From Streptomyces albicerus (lineage in GTDB: Bacteria > Actinomycetota > Actinomycetes > Streptomycetales > Streptomycetaceae): 64,000 nucleotides of DNA. Location of the stretch: the NCBI RefSeq assembly GCF_008905045.1, contig NZ_VWMY01000052.1:1-64000 (forward strand). The letters are read 5' to 3'. Within the stretch, counting starts at the first letter, position 1; each line of letters starts with the position of its first letter. The position numbers and the translations under genes were made by a program. Below, piece by piece: positions 35,905-42,811 of the stretch. The notes under the pieces are model-generated. The model was not told the DNA's origin, searched no databases, and saw nothing but the letters and a program-made list of their open reading frames with translations.

Positions 35905-36663
35905 TCAGATAGTGAGCGACAGGCCCCTGGTCACGCGACTCGCGGTCGGGAGCAGCCTCGCCCGGATCTCCTCGAGCCGGGACAGCCGGTCGACCGGCAG
36001 CGAGACGCCGAGCGAGCCGAGTGTGTCCCCGCTGTAGACGGGCACCGCGACGCAGACCGTGCCCAGGGCGTACTCCTCCAGGTCCGTGACGGCCGGGGCC
36101 ACGGGTGAGGAATCGAGCCGCCGCAGCAGCTCCGGAAGGCTGGTGATGGTCCGAGGCGTGAGGTCGGCGAGGCGGTGCCGGGAGAGGTAGTCCTTGCGGG
36201 AGTCGTCGTCCAGTTCGCGCAGCACGGACTTGCCGAGCGCGGTGGCGTGCCCCGCGTCCTCGAATCCCACCCAGAGGTCGACCCGGGGCGCCCGGGGGCT
36301 GTCGACGATCTCGGCGACCCGGATCTCGCCCTCTTCGTAGAAGGTGAGGTAGGCGGCGGTGGCAAGCTCGTCCCGCAGGGCGGCGAGCGTGGGACGGACT
36401 CGGCTGAGCAGCGCCTGCCCGCGGCCCGCGGTGTGCAGCGTCTGCAGCTTGTCGCCCAGGATGAACCCGCCGTCGTCCAGCTTCCGTACGTATCCGTCGT
36501 GGACCAGCGTCCGCAGCAGGTGATACGCGGTGGCCAGGGGCAGCTCCGTCTCACGAGCCAGCTGCTTCGCCGGGGCGCCGTTCTCGTGCGTGCTGACCGC
36601 CTCCAGCAGACGGAAGGCCCGCTGAACGGAGCTGATGAGCGTAGGGCCGTCGCCTCTAGCCAT
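35905..36663 (-). CDS. IclR-family transcriptional regulator
   Basis: The 252-residue protein has an N-terminal winged helix (SVQRAFRLLEAVSTHENG, then AKQLARETELPLATAYHLL) and a C-terminal IclR effector domain (HATALGKSVLREL, AVPVYSGDTLGSLGVSLP). IclR proteins regulate catabolic operons in response to small acids. It lies downstream of the amino-acid permease on the same strand, separated by a terminator and a dispersed repeat, so it is probably an independent gene. Confidence 0.9.
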   Translation of the reverse strand: MARGDGPTLISSVQRAFRLLEAVSTHENGAPAKQLARETELPLATAYHLLRTLVHDGYVRKLDDGGFILGDKLQTLHTAGRGQALLSRVRPTLAALRDELATAAYLTFYEEGEIRVAEIVDSPRAPRVDLWVGFEDAGHATALGKSVLRELDDDSRKDYLSRHRLADLTPRTITSLPELLRRLDSSPVAPAVTDLEEYALGTVCVAVPVYSGDTLGSLGVSLPVDRLSRLEEIRARLLPTASRVTRGLSLTI

Positions 36664-36702
36664 ACGACCAGCGTGCGCCCAGCGCACGAGACAGGCAAGA
36701 TT

Positions 36703-36758
36703 CGCGCCCCGTAAGGGGCGCGGGGAACTGCACGACCAGCCACGACGGACCAGCAGCC
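36703..36758. repeat. Streptomyces dispersed intergenic repeat
   Basis: An 8-bp-arm hairpin (CGCGCCCC GTAA GGGGCGCG) is followed by GGGAACTGCACGACCAGCC and ACGACGGACC. I recognise this combination as a repeat found between genes throughout Streptomyces chromosomes. It lies just upstream of the IclR gene. Confidence 0.65.
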
Positions 36759-36812
36759 GAGACACATACCTCTCGAGGGGGGCCTGGGGGCGCAGCACCC
36801 AGCCTCGGGAAG

Positions 36813-36848
36813 GGGTGGGCTTGGGGAAAAGAACCCCCACGCCCACCC
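36813..36848 (-). terminator. Hairpin downstream of the amino-acid permease
   Basis: GGGTGGGC and GCCCACCC arms enclose an inner TTGGGG/CCCCCA stem and an A-rich loop, 12 bp after the permease stop codon. It is probably the permease terminator. Confidence 0.65.
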
Positions 36849-36859
36849 ACCTGCGGCAG

Positions 36860-38332
36860 CTACCGTGACGCAACCGCCTCCTCGGTGTCCTTGCGGCGGG
36901 CCCGCTCCCGCACCAACGAGATCGCGATCACCACCGCGGCAACGAGCACCGAGAGCAGCACCTGGCTCCGCCCGCCGCCCTCCTTGTCGTCGGTGAGCAT
37001 GTAGACCAGCACGAACGAGATCATCGCGATCGTCGCCCACGTCAGATACGGGAACAGCCACATCCGGACGACGAGCTTCTCCGGGCTCTCGCGCAGGATG
37101 ATCCCCCGCATCCGCAGTTGCGAGAAGCAGATGACCAGCCATACGAAGAGCGCGACCGCGCCCGATGAGTTCAGCAGGAACTGGAACACCGTGTCCGGCC
37201 ACAGGTAGTTGAAGCCGACGGCCACGAAGCCGAAGGCCACGGAGGCCAGGATCGCCGCCTGCGGGACACCTCGCGCGTTCGTCCGTGCGAAGGACCGCGG
37301 GGCGTCGTCGCGCTGCCCGAGGGAGAAGGCCATCCGGGAGGCGGTGTAGAGGCCGGAGTTGAGACAGGACAGTACGGCGGTCAGCACGATGAAGTTCATG
37401 ATCTCGCCGGCATGCGGGATGCCGATCGAGTCCAGGGCCGCGACGTACGAGCCCTTCTTCTCGATCGAGGGGTCGTTCCACGGCAGCAGGGAGACCACGA
37501 CGAGGATCGAACCGACGTAGAAGACGCCGACCCGCCAGATCACGCTCCTGGTGGCCTTGGCGACCGCTTGTCGTGCGTTCGGGGCCTCACCGGCGGCAAG
37601 GGTGACGATCTCGCTGCCCATGAAGGAGAAGACGACCAGCAGGATGCCGGTGAGGATCGTGCCGGGCCCGTTCGGCAGGAAGCCGCCGTGCTCGGTGAGG
37701 TTGCTGAAGCCCGTCGCTGCGTGGTCGGAGCCGGGCAGCACACCGAAGATCGCCAGGCCGCCGAGGAGGATGAAGCCCGAGATGGCGACGACCTTGATGC
37801 CGGCGAACCAGAATTCGAACTCGCCGAAGGAGCCGACCGAGATCAGGTTCGTGGCGGTGAGGACGACCATCACGATCAGTGCCCATGCCCACTGCGGTAC
37901 GGCCGGCACCCACCCTTCCAGGATCACGGCACCCGCGGTCGCCTCCACGGCGAGTACGACGACCCAGAAGAACCAGTACAGCCAGCCGATCGAGAACCCG
38001 GCCCAGCGGCCCAGCGCCCGGTCCGCGTAGGCGGAGAAGGAGCCGGAGGTCGGGTTGGCCGCGGCCATCTCGCCGAGCATCCGCATCACGAAGACGACGA
38101 GGGCGCCGACCAGTGCGTACGACAGCAGGATGGCGGGCCCGGCGGCGGCGATTCCGGAGGCGGAGCCCACGAAGAGGCCGGCGCCGATCACGCCGCCGAT
38201 GGCGATCATGGACAGATGGCGGTTCTTGAGACCGGCCCGCAGACCTTCCTGCTCCGGCGGCAGACCAGCGGTGGGTGGAGCGGCGGCAGGGGCCGGAGAA
38301 TCAGGGGGACGTGTAGTCATGTCGACATCCAT
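36860..38332 (-). CDS. Amino-acid permease, APC superfamily (GabP-like)
   Basis: The 490-residue protein has twelve membrane segments and the APC signature in helix 1 (GGVIGAGLFVGSASGIAAAGP), with EATAGAVILEGW and SFMGSEIVTLAAGEA further on. It fits the GabP/ProY/D-serine-alanine-glycine amino-acid:proton symporter group. A PucR-type regulator upstream suggests uptake of GABA, polyamine products or a similar nitrogen source. The ATG at 38320 (MTTRPP) is an alternative start 12 bp further in. The exact substrate is not fixed by sequence. Confidence 0.9.
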   Translation of the reverse strand: MDVDMTTRPPDSPAPAAAPPTAGLPPEQEGLRAGLKNRHLSMIAIGGVIGAGLFVGSASGIAAAGPAILLSYALVGALVVFVMRMLGEMAAANPTSGSFSAYADRALGRWAGFSIGWLYWFFWVVVLAVEATAGAVILEGWVPAVPQWAWALIVMVVLTATNLISVGSFGEFEFWFAGIKVVAISGFILLGGLAIFGVLPGSDHAATGFSNLTEHGGFLPNGPGTILTGILLVVFSFMGSEIVTLAAGEAPNARQAVAKATRSVIWRVGVFYVGSILVVVSLLPWNDPSIEKKGSYVAALDSIGIPHAGEIMNFIVLTAVLSCLNSGLYTASRMAFSLGQRDDAPRSFARTNARGVPQAAILASVAFGFVAVGFNYLWPDTVFQFLLNSSGAVALFVWLVICFSQLRMRGIILRESPEKLVVRMWLFPYLTWATIAMISFVLVYMLTDDKEGGGRSQVLLSVLVAAVVIAISLVRERARRKDTEEAVASR

Positions 38333-38715
38333 TGAGTGGTTGGGAGGGCGGGCCGTGCGGGGGGTGGCTGCCCGGATCGCCGGGCACCGCATCGCGGGTC
38401 ACCGGTTCACTGATCGCCGGATCCCCGGATCGCCTCGGTGGACGGGGACAAGCAGGCCGGGTACGCAGGGGAGCGGCCATGGCCCTGAAGATTTCCGAAA
38501 GTGTTCACAGCGTGGGGCGCGGTATCCGGATGCCGTGCAGGTGATGGGGTCGTCACCGCACGTCCGCGCTGGGTCCGCCTCCTTGTGAGAGGCGGTCTGC
38601 GTCACTGGCGGAAATAGATTTGCGCAAGCGTATGGGGCGTCATGGGGCGAGGTGTTTGTGCGCGACGACAAACTCGTCGTTGACGGTTGTACGACCGGCC
38701 AATGCGGGAGCGGGT
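38333..38715. other. 383-bp permease upstream region
   Basis: It separates the PucR stop codon from the permease start and should carry the permease promoter. It has short ATCGCCGG repetitions near 38376-38440 and an 8-bp palindrome TTGCGCAA at 38620-38627. No gene is seen. Confidence 0.45.
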
Positions 38716-40374
38716 TCAGGTGGTGGGCGGCAGCCGCAGCTGGAGCATGGCAAGCAGACGCTGGTCGGGTCGGCTCAGCTCGAGACCGGTCAGCTCCTCG
38801 GCCCGGCGGAGGCGGTAGCGCAGCGTGTTGGGGTGCACATGCAGCTGGGCGGCGGCAGCCCGTACGTCACCGAAACAGTTCAGGTAGGTCAGAAGGGACT
38901 CGGCCAGGCGGCCCTGGTGCCGGCTGTCGTGCGAGACGAGGGCGGTCAGCCGTGGGTCCCGTATCTCGGGATGCGCGGACAGCAGCGTCAGCACTTCGCT
39001 GACCAGTACTTCCGCCTGGATGTCCGGCAGCGCGGCGACCGCGGTGGTCACGTCGGCCCCCACCATCGCGTCGAGAATGCGGTCGGCCTCCCGGCGTGAC
39101 TCGGGGACGTCCCCGAGCCGGGACACCAGGCAACCGACCGAGCCACGCAGGGGCAGGCCCAGGTGGCGGCGGGCGGCGTCGGTGATCTCCTGGCCCCAGC
39201 CGCGCAGTGTGTCCACGTCGAAACTGCGGGGCAGCTGGGGCAGGAGCACGTAGATACGGGGATCGACCTGGGTGACCAGTGCGCTGCGGTGCCGGGCGGC
39301 GATGTGTACGGAGACGAGATTGGTGACCTCGGTGTGGGTCAGCTCCGGTGCGGCGGTGAGCTGGGTCGGCTCCGGGGCGCCGACGACCTCCGCGGTCCCG
39401 TACGAGAAGCCCAGGACAGCGGCCGGGCGGGTCGCGTCGAATCCCAGGTGGGTGGCCAGCGGCTGCGACCCGGTGCTCCCCTCCAGAAGGCCGACCAGTA
39501 GGGTCCGGGTGAGCGTCAGGTCCTCCGAGAGCTCCCGGCGGCGGCGCACCAGGTGGAGCGCGGCGACCCGGGCGGCACCCAGCAGTGCCTGGCCCGAGCG
39601 TTCGGACAGCGGCGTAGAGCCCTCCTGCACCCAGATGGTGCCCAGCTGCCGGTCCCCGGACCGGATGGCCACCGCGAGCCGCCGGCGGATGCCCAGCTCG
39701 GGGTGGCTGTCGATACTGATCACCTCGTCGCTGGAGTGCAGGTGCTGGAACACTCCCCACTCGCGCAGCTTGGCCAGATACGCCTCCGGTCCCTGCCAGC
39801 CGAGGATGGAGCGCCGCCGCAGGTCGTCGATCTCGTCGGAGTCGGTGGAGCGGGAGTACGCCAGCACCCGGTTGGCAGCGTCCTCGATGCTGACGATGCC
39901 GCTGGTGAGGATGGCGGTGGTCTGGGCGAGCGAGAACAGGTCGCCCTCCTCGGTCCCTTCGCCGGGGTGGCCCGGTGGCGCGTCGTCGAGGGCGGCGCGC
40001 GCCAGCGCGTTCACCTGTTCCCAACGTGCTTCGCTGCGCAGCGAGAGCAGGGCGACCCCGGCCTCGGCGGCGGTCTCGCTGAGGGCCGCGGCCTGGCCAG
40101 GACCGTCGAGTTTGACCACGACCGCCGCGGCCCCGTCGCGCCCGGCGGCCCGCAGTGCTGGATGAGCGGCTCTGCCACGGGCACCGATGGCGAGGACCAG
40201 CTCGCCCGGCTGGGCGGTCGGCGGGTCCTCGGGGTCGAGCAGGGCGACGCCGCGGATGTCGACGTCCAGTCCCGCGGGAGCGGCCTGCACCTCTACCAGC
40301 GAATCACCCAGGGCCATCAGCAACTGACGCAGGCTGATGCCCGCTGCGGGCGGAGGCACCGCGGCCGGATCCAT
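38716..40374 (-). CDS. PucR-family transcriptional regulator
   Basis: The 552-residue protein has an N-terminal PucR purine-catabolism-like domain (SLRQLLMALGDSLVEV...), a central GGDEF-like/CdaR domain and the C-terminal PucR helix-turn-helix (DVRAAAAQLHVHPNTLRYRL). Actinobacterial members often control uptake and catabolism of GABA, polyamines or amino acids. It lies upstream of the permease on the same strand with its own 240-bp leader, and is the best candidate regulator for it. GGCGACG precedes the ATG. Confidence 0.92.
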   Translation of the reverse strand: MDPAAVPPPAAGISLRQLLMALGDSLVEVQAAPAGLDVDIRGVALLDPEDPPTAQPGELVLAIGARGRAAHPALRAAGRDGAAAVVVKLDGPGQAAALSETAAEAGVALLSLRSEARWEQVNALARAALDDAPPGHPGEGTEEGDLFSLAQTTAILTSGIVSIEDAANRVLAYSRSTDSDEIDDLRRRSILGWQGPEAYLAKLREWGVFQHLHSSDEVISIDSHPELGIRRRLAVAIRSGDRQLGTIWVQEGSTPLSERSGQALLGAARVAALHLVRRRRELSEDLTLTRTLLVGLLEGSTGSQPLATHLGFDATRPAAVLGFSYGTAEVVGAPEPTQLTAAPELTHTEVTNLVSVHIAARHRSALVTQVDPRIYVLLPQLPRSFDVDTLRGWGQEITDAARRHLGLPLRGSVGCLVSRLGDVPESRREADRILDAMVGADVTTAVAALPDIQAEVLVSEVLTLLSAHPEIRDPRLTALVSHDSRHQGRLAESLLTYLNCFGDVRAAAAQLHVHPNTLRYRLRRAEELTGLELSRPDQRLLAMLQLRLPPTT

Positions 40375-40532
40375 GATCGTCGCCTCTGCTGGGAGCCATG
40401 CCGGAGCCCTGATGCTATCCGTCCGCGCGACGCGGACCGCACCGGCACCGACGAGACCACGGTCGGCGCAGCAGACAGGAGCGGGCCCGCCGGCTCGGGC
40501 CCGCCGGCTCGGGCCGGCCTGCGACGACAGCT

Positions 40533-40573
40533 GCAGAGGCTCCGTCCCCGACTACCGGGAACGGAGCCTCTGC
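40533..40573 (-). terminator. Strong 13-bp hairpin downstream of the GH5 gene
   Basis: GCAGAGGCTCCGT and ACGGAGCCTCTGC are perfect complements with a 15-base loop, about 40 bp after the GH5 stop codon. It separates the GH5 transcript from the PucR gene. Confidence 0.8.
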
Positions 40574-40614
40574 GCGCCGAAAGGGCAATCGGCGCTGCGG
40601 GTGGATTCAAACCG

Positions 40615-41691
40615 TCAGGGTTGGACGGGCTTGCCGCGTCCCCAGCCCCAGGCGAGGCGGTCGGCGCCGGACTGGTTGGTGGTGGCCAGCCAGGGCCTGG
40701 CGGGGTCGCCGATCAGGGTCTGCATGGAGTAGGTGTCGCCGGTGCGCAGGCCGGGCCAGTAGACGGACCCCATCTTGAGCTCGCGGAAGGTGTCGGTGAC
40801 GGCCTGCATGAAGTTGATGAAGTTGTTGTCGGGAGTCGCCTTGTTGTAGTCGAAACCGGTGGTCATATGGGCGCCGAACTCGTCGGCGACGGTCCGGTTG
40901 GCGCAGTCACCGATGCGCTCCTTGAGGTCGGCCACCCACTGGTCGTAGGTGGCGTACTCCTTCCAGAACCCGTAGTGGTGCAGCGACAGGTAGGTGCCCT
41001 TCAGACGGGGGTCGGCGCAGACGGAGGTGACGTGGTCGTTGTAGCCGGCGCCGCTGACGAACACCTGGTTGCGCGGGACCGAGGGGTAGGTGGCCAGCCA
41101 CTTCGCGGCGATGTCGGCCCACTCGGTGTCGGTGTAGCCGTGGGGCTCGTTCATCGGCTCGAAGTAGACCCGCTTGTCGGCCTTGTACGCCTTGACCACG
41201 GTGTTCCACATGGGCCAGTAGGTGGCGGGGTCGTCGATGAAGCCGTCCTTGCGCGGGCCCGTCCCCTCCCAGTAGGAGAGGATGACTTTGAAGCCCTTGT
41301 CCGATGCCGCGTCGATGACCCCGCGGTACGACTTCCAGTAGCGGCCGTTGACGGTGTACGGGTTGATGGGCAGCCGGACGGTGTTGGCACCGAGGTTCGC
41401 GCGGAACGCCGAGATCACCCGGCTCGCCTTGGCGTACGTCTGGGCGTAGCTGTCGGAGGTCGACAGACCGGACAGCACGACGGGGTCGTCGGCGAAGTTG
41501 TCGCGGGGGTCGGCCCAGTTCACGCCCTTGAACTGGGTGGTGTCTCTGCTGAGTTGGGCCGTGTCTCCGCTCGGCGCGGCTTCGGCGGGGCCGCCGGCGA
41601 TGGTTGTGCCGCTGATCGCGGCTACCGCGATCGCCACGAAGGCGCCGCGCAGCCGGGAGGTGAAGCGGGTGCTGGTGGTGGTTTTGCGCAT
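40615..41691 (-). CDS. Secreted glycoside hydrolase family 5 enzyme
   Basis: The 358-residue protein has a Sec-type signal peptide (basic MRKTTTSTRFTSRLRG, hydrophobic AFVAIAVAAISG, cleavage after AEA) and a GH5 catalytic domain. The acid/base Glu is in YFEPMNEPHGY, and the likely nucleophile Glu is in TVADEFGAH. LPINPYTVNGRYW and YLSLHHYGFWKEY also fit. GH5 enzymes hydrolyse beta-linked polysaccharides such as cellulose or mannan; the exact substrate cannot be read off. There is no carbohydrate-binding module. GAAAGGGCAAG precedes the ATG. LacI-like operators lie 350-430 bp upstream. Confidence 0.9.
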   Translation of the reverse strand: MRKTTTSTRFTSRLRGAFVAIAVAAISGTTIAGGPAEAAPSGDTAQLSRDTTQFKGVNWADPRDNFADDPVVLSGLSTSDSYAQTYAKASRVISAFRANLGANTVRLPINPYTVNGRYWKSYRGVIDAASDKGFKVILSYWEGTGPRKDGFIDDPATYWPMWNTVVKAYKADKRVYFEPMNEPHGYTDTEWADIAAKWLATYPSVPRNQVFVSGAGYNDHVTSVCADPRLKGTYLSLHHYGFWKEYATYDQWVADLKERIGDCANRTVADEFGAHMTTGFDYNKATPDNNFINFMQAVTDTFRELKMGSVYWPGLRTGDTYSMQTLIGDPARPWLATTNQSGADRLAWGWGRGKPVQP

Positions 41692-41850
41692 CAGCTTGCC
41701 CTTTCAGAAGATTGCGACTTGGAAGATGGCGACTCAGTGCATGGCGGAGCCTGCGCGTGGCTGAGCGGGCGGCGGATCGGCTGCGTGGTAGTGACTGCGA
41801 AGGTGCCGCCTTCGCCACGTGTCCGCGCGCCGACGTCGAGGTTGGCGTAC

Positions 41851-42003
41851 TCAAGGAAGGTGCAAAGCGAGGTACTTGTCGGTGCCGGCCCCTGGGGCGG
41901 CCGGCGAGCTTCCCCCGCGAAACGCCCGGTCGATCCACGATTGGCGTCTCTGGAGCGAGGGCTTCCAGGTGCCGCGAACCCTCGCCTGCGGTGCAGACAC
42001 CAT
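41851..42003 (-). CDS. Short 50-aa ORF directly behind the LacI-type operators
   Basis: This frame (MVSAPQARVRGTWKPSLQ...) has GAGGAG 8 nt before its ATG, and the nearer operator is centred about 45 bp upstream, the normal layout for a repressed promoter. The protein is basic and then proline/glycine-rich, with no hydrophobic segment and no recognised family. It could be the truncated first gene of a lost sugar operon, or a small leader translated ahead of the GH5 gene. Confidence 0.35.
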   Translation of the reverse strand: MVSAPQARVRGTWKPSLQRRQSWIDRAFRGGSSPAAPGAGTDKYLALHLP

Positions 42004-42039
42004 CGTTCCGCTCCTCCTCGCTCCACCAACGGCAACTTG

Positions 42040-42055
42040 GTGTTTACGCAAACAT
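42040..42055. promoter_or_regulatory. LacI-type operator 1
   Basis: GTGTTTACGCAAACAT differs by two symmetric-position changes from the perfect palindrome 67 bp away. The central CG with TTTA/AAAC-type arms is typical of LacI-family sugar repressors. No LacI gene is in the window. Confidence 0.6.
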
Positions 42056-42106
42056 GGCGTCGCGCGAAGGGTGACCTGATCTCGCGACAGAGGCTGGTCC
42101 GTGGGG

Positions 42107-42122
42107 ATGTTTACGTAAACAT
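42107..42122. promoter_or_regulatory. LacI-type operator 2, perfect palindrome
   Basis: ATGTTTACGTAAACAT is a perfect 16-bp palindrome. With operator 1 it forms a pair 67 bp apart centre to centre, upstream of the short ORF and the secreted GH5 gene, consistent with sugar-responsive control. Confidence 0.65.
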
Positions 42123-42306
42123 GCTCGGCGCCGGAATCGTGGCACCCGGCACAGCGATCGTCAAGGTTTCCCACGCGTAACATCCGTTGCCTGCGTGGCA
42201 GATGCCCGGAGCCCGGATCGAGGGAGGCGGGCCAGGTAGTCACTGTGACCGAGGTGCTCGCCGGGCAACGCGTGAGCTCCACGGGCCTCACCGGACAGGA
42301 CGTACA

Positions 42307-42322
42307 ATACCGGGTGGGGTAT
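42307..42322. promoter_or_regulatory. CsoR-family operator A (autoregulation)
   Basis: ATACCGGGTGGGGTAT matches WTACC-N6-GGTAT and lies 21 bp before the repressor's ATG, so the repressor probably controls its own gene. It is the least symmetric of the five copies. Confidence 0.7.
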
Positions 42323-42342
42323 ATACCAAGGGAGCGCTCCGT

Positions 42343-42624
42343 ATGGAACTGCAGATGGCGGCTGATGAGCTGAAGTCCGTGATCAATCGGCTCAAGAGGG
42401 CCCAGGGGCAGATCGCGGGCGTGATCAACATGATCGAGCAGGGGCGTTCCTGTGACGAGGTGGTGACCCAACTGGCAGCGGCGTCACGGGCGTTGGACCG
42501 GGCCGGGTTCGCCATCATCGCGACCGGGCTCGAGCGCTGCATGACCGACGAGGGCGGCGAGCAGGAACTGGACCGCGACCAGATGCGGGCCCGCCTGGAG
42601 AAGCTCTTCCTCTCCCTCGCCTGA
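42343..42624 (+). CDS. CsoR/CstR-family (DUF156) repressor lacking the copper His
   Basis: The 93-residue protein is an all-helical DUF156 repressor (INRLKRAQGQIAGVINMIEQ). In CsoR copper sensors Cu(I) is held by Cys-His-Cys; here the equivalent residues are Cys37, Gly62 and Cys66, so the His ligand is missing while both Cys remain. That pattern is found in CstR-like persulfide sensors, so thiol or sulfane-sulfur sensing is more likely than copper (inference). AAGGGAG precedes the ATG. Its operator motif recurs before the MMPL gene and the DUF302 gene. A hairpin at 42699 ends the transcript. Confidence 0.9.
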   Translation: MELQMAADELKSVINRLKRAQGQIAGVINMIEQGRSCDEVVTQLAAASRALDRAGFAIIATGLERCMTDEGGEQELDRDQMRARLEKLFLSLA

Positions 42625-42698
42625 CCGCCGTCACCTTCCTCCGAAACGACTTCGGAGCGACTCCACAACGCCTTCAGAGCGCCTTCAGAACCGCTGCA

Positions 42699-42725
42699 GA
42701 CCGGCGGGCCATCGGCCCGTCGGTC
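42699..42725 (+). terminator. Hairpin downstream of the CsoR/CstR-like gene
   Basis: GACCGGCGGGCC and GGCCCGTCGGTC pair over 12 bp with one G-U and a 3-base loop, followed by TTCTTCGTCTT. It separates the repressor transcript from the MMPL promoter. Confidence 0.7.
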
Positions 42726-42742
42726 TTCTTCGTCTTGGAAAA

Positions 42743-42758
42743 ATACCCCCGGGGGTAT
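42743..42758. promoter_or_regulatory. CsoR-family operator B, perfect palindrome
   Basis: ATACCCCCGGGGGTAT is a perfect 16-bp palindrome (18 bp with its flanking A/T) in the MMPL promoter region, 54 bp before the start codon. Confidence 0.8.
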
Positions 42759-42776
42759 TATCGTCACTCGCGAGCA

Positions 42777-42792
42777 TTACCCCCAGGGGTAT
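42777..42792. promoter_or_regulatory. CsoR-family operator C
   Basis: TTACCCCCAGGGGTAT lies 34 bp (centre to centre, a little over three helical turns) from operator B and just before the MMPL ribosome site. The pair suggests cooperative repression. Confidence 0.78.
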
Positions 42793-42811
42793 CCAGAGCG
42801 AGGAGCAGACC

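Larger units (their letters stand above)
41692..42342. other. 651-bp region upstream of the GH5 gene
   Basis: It contains a short ORF with a strong ribosome site (41851-42003, minus), two LacI-type operators at 42040-42055 and 42107-42122, and the repressor's operator at 42307-42322. Between 41692 and 41850 nothing is recognised. Confidence 0.5.
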
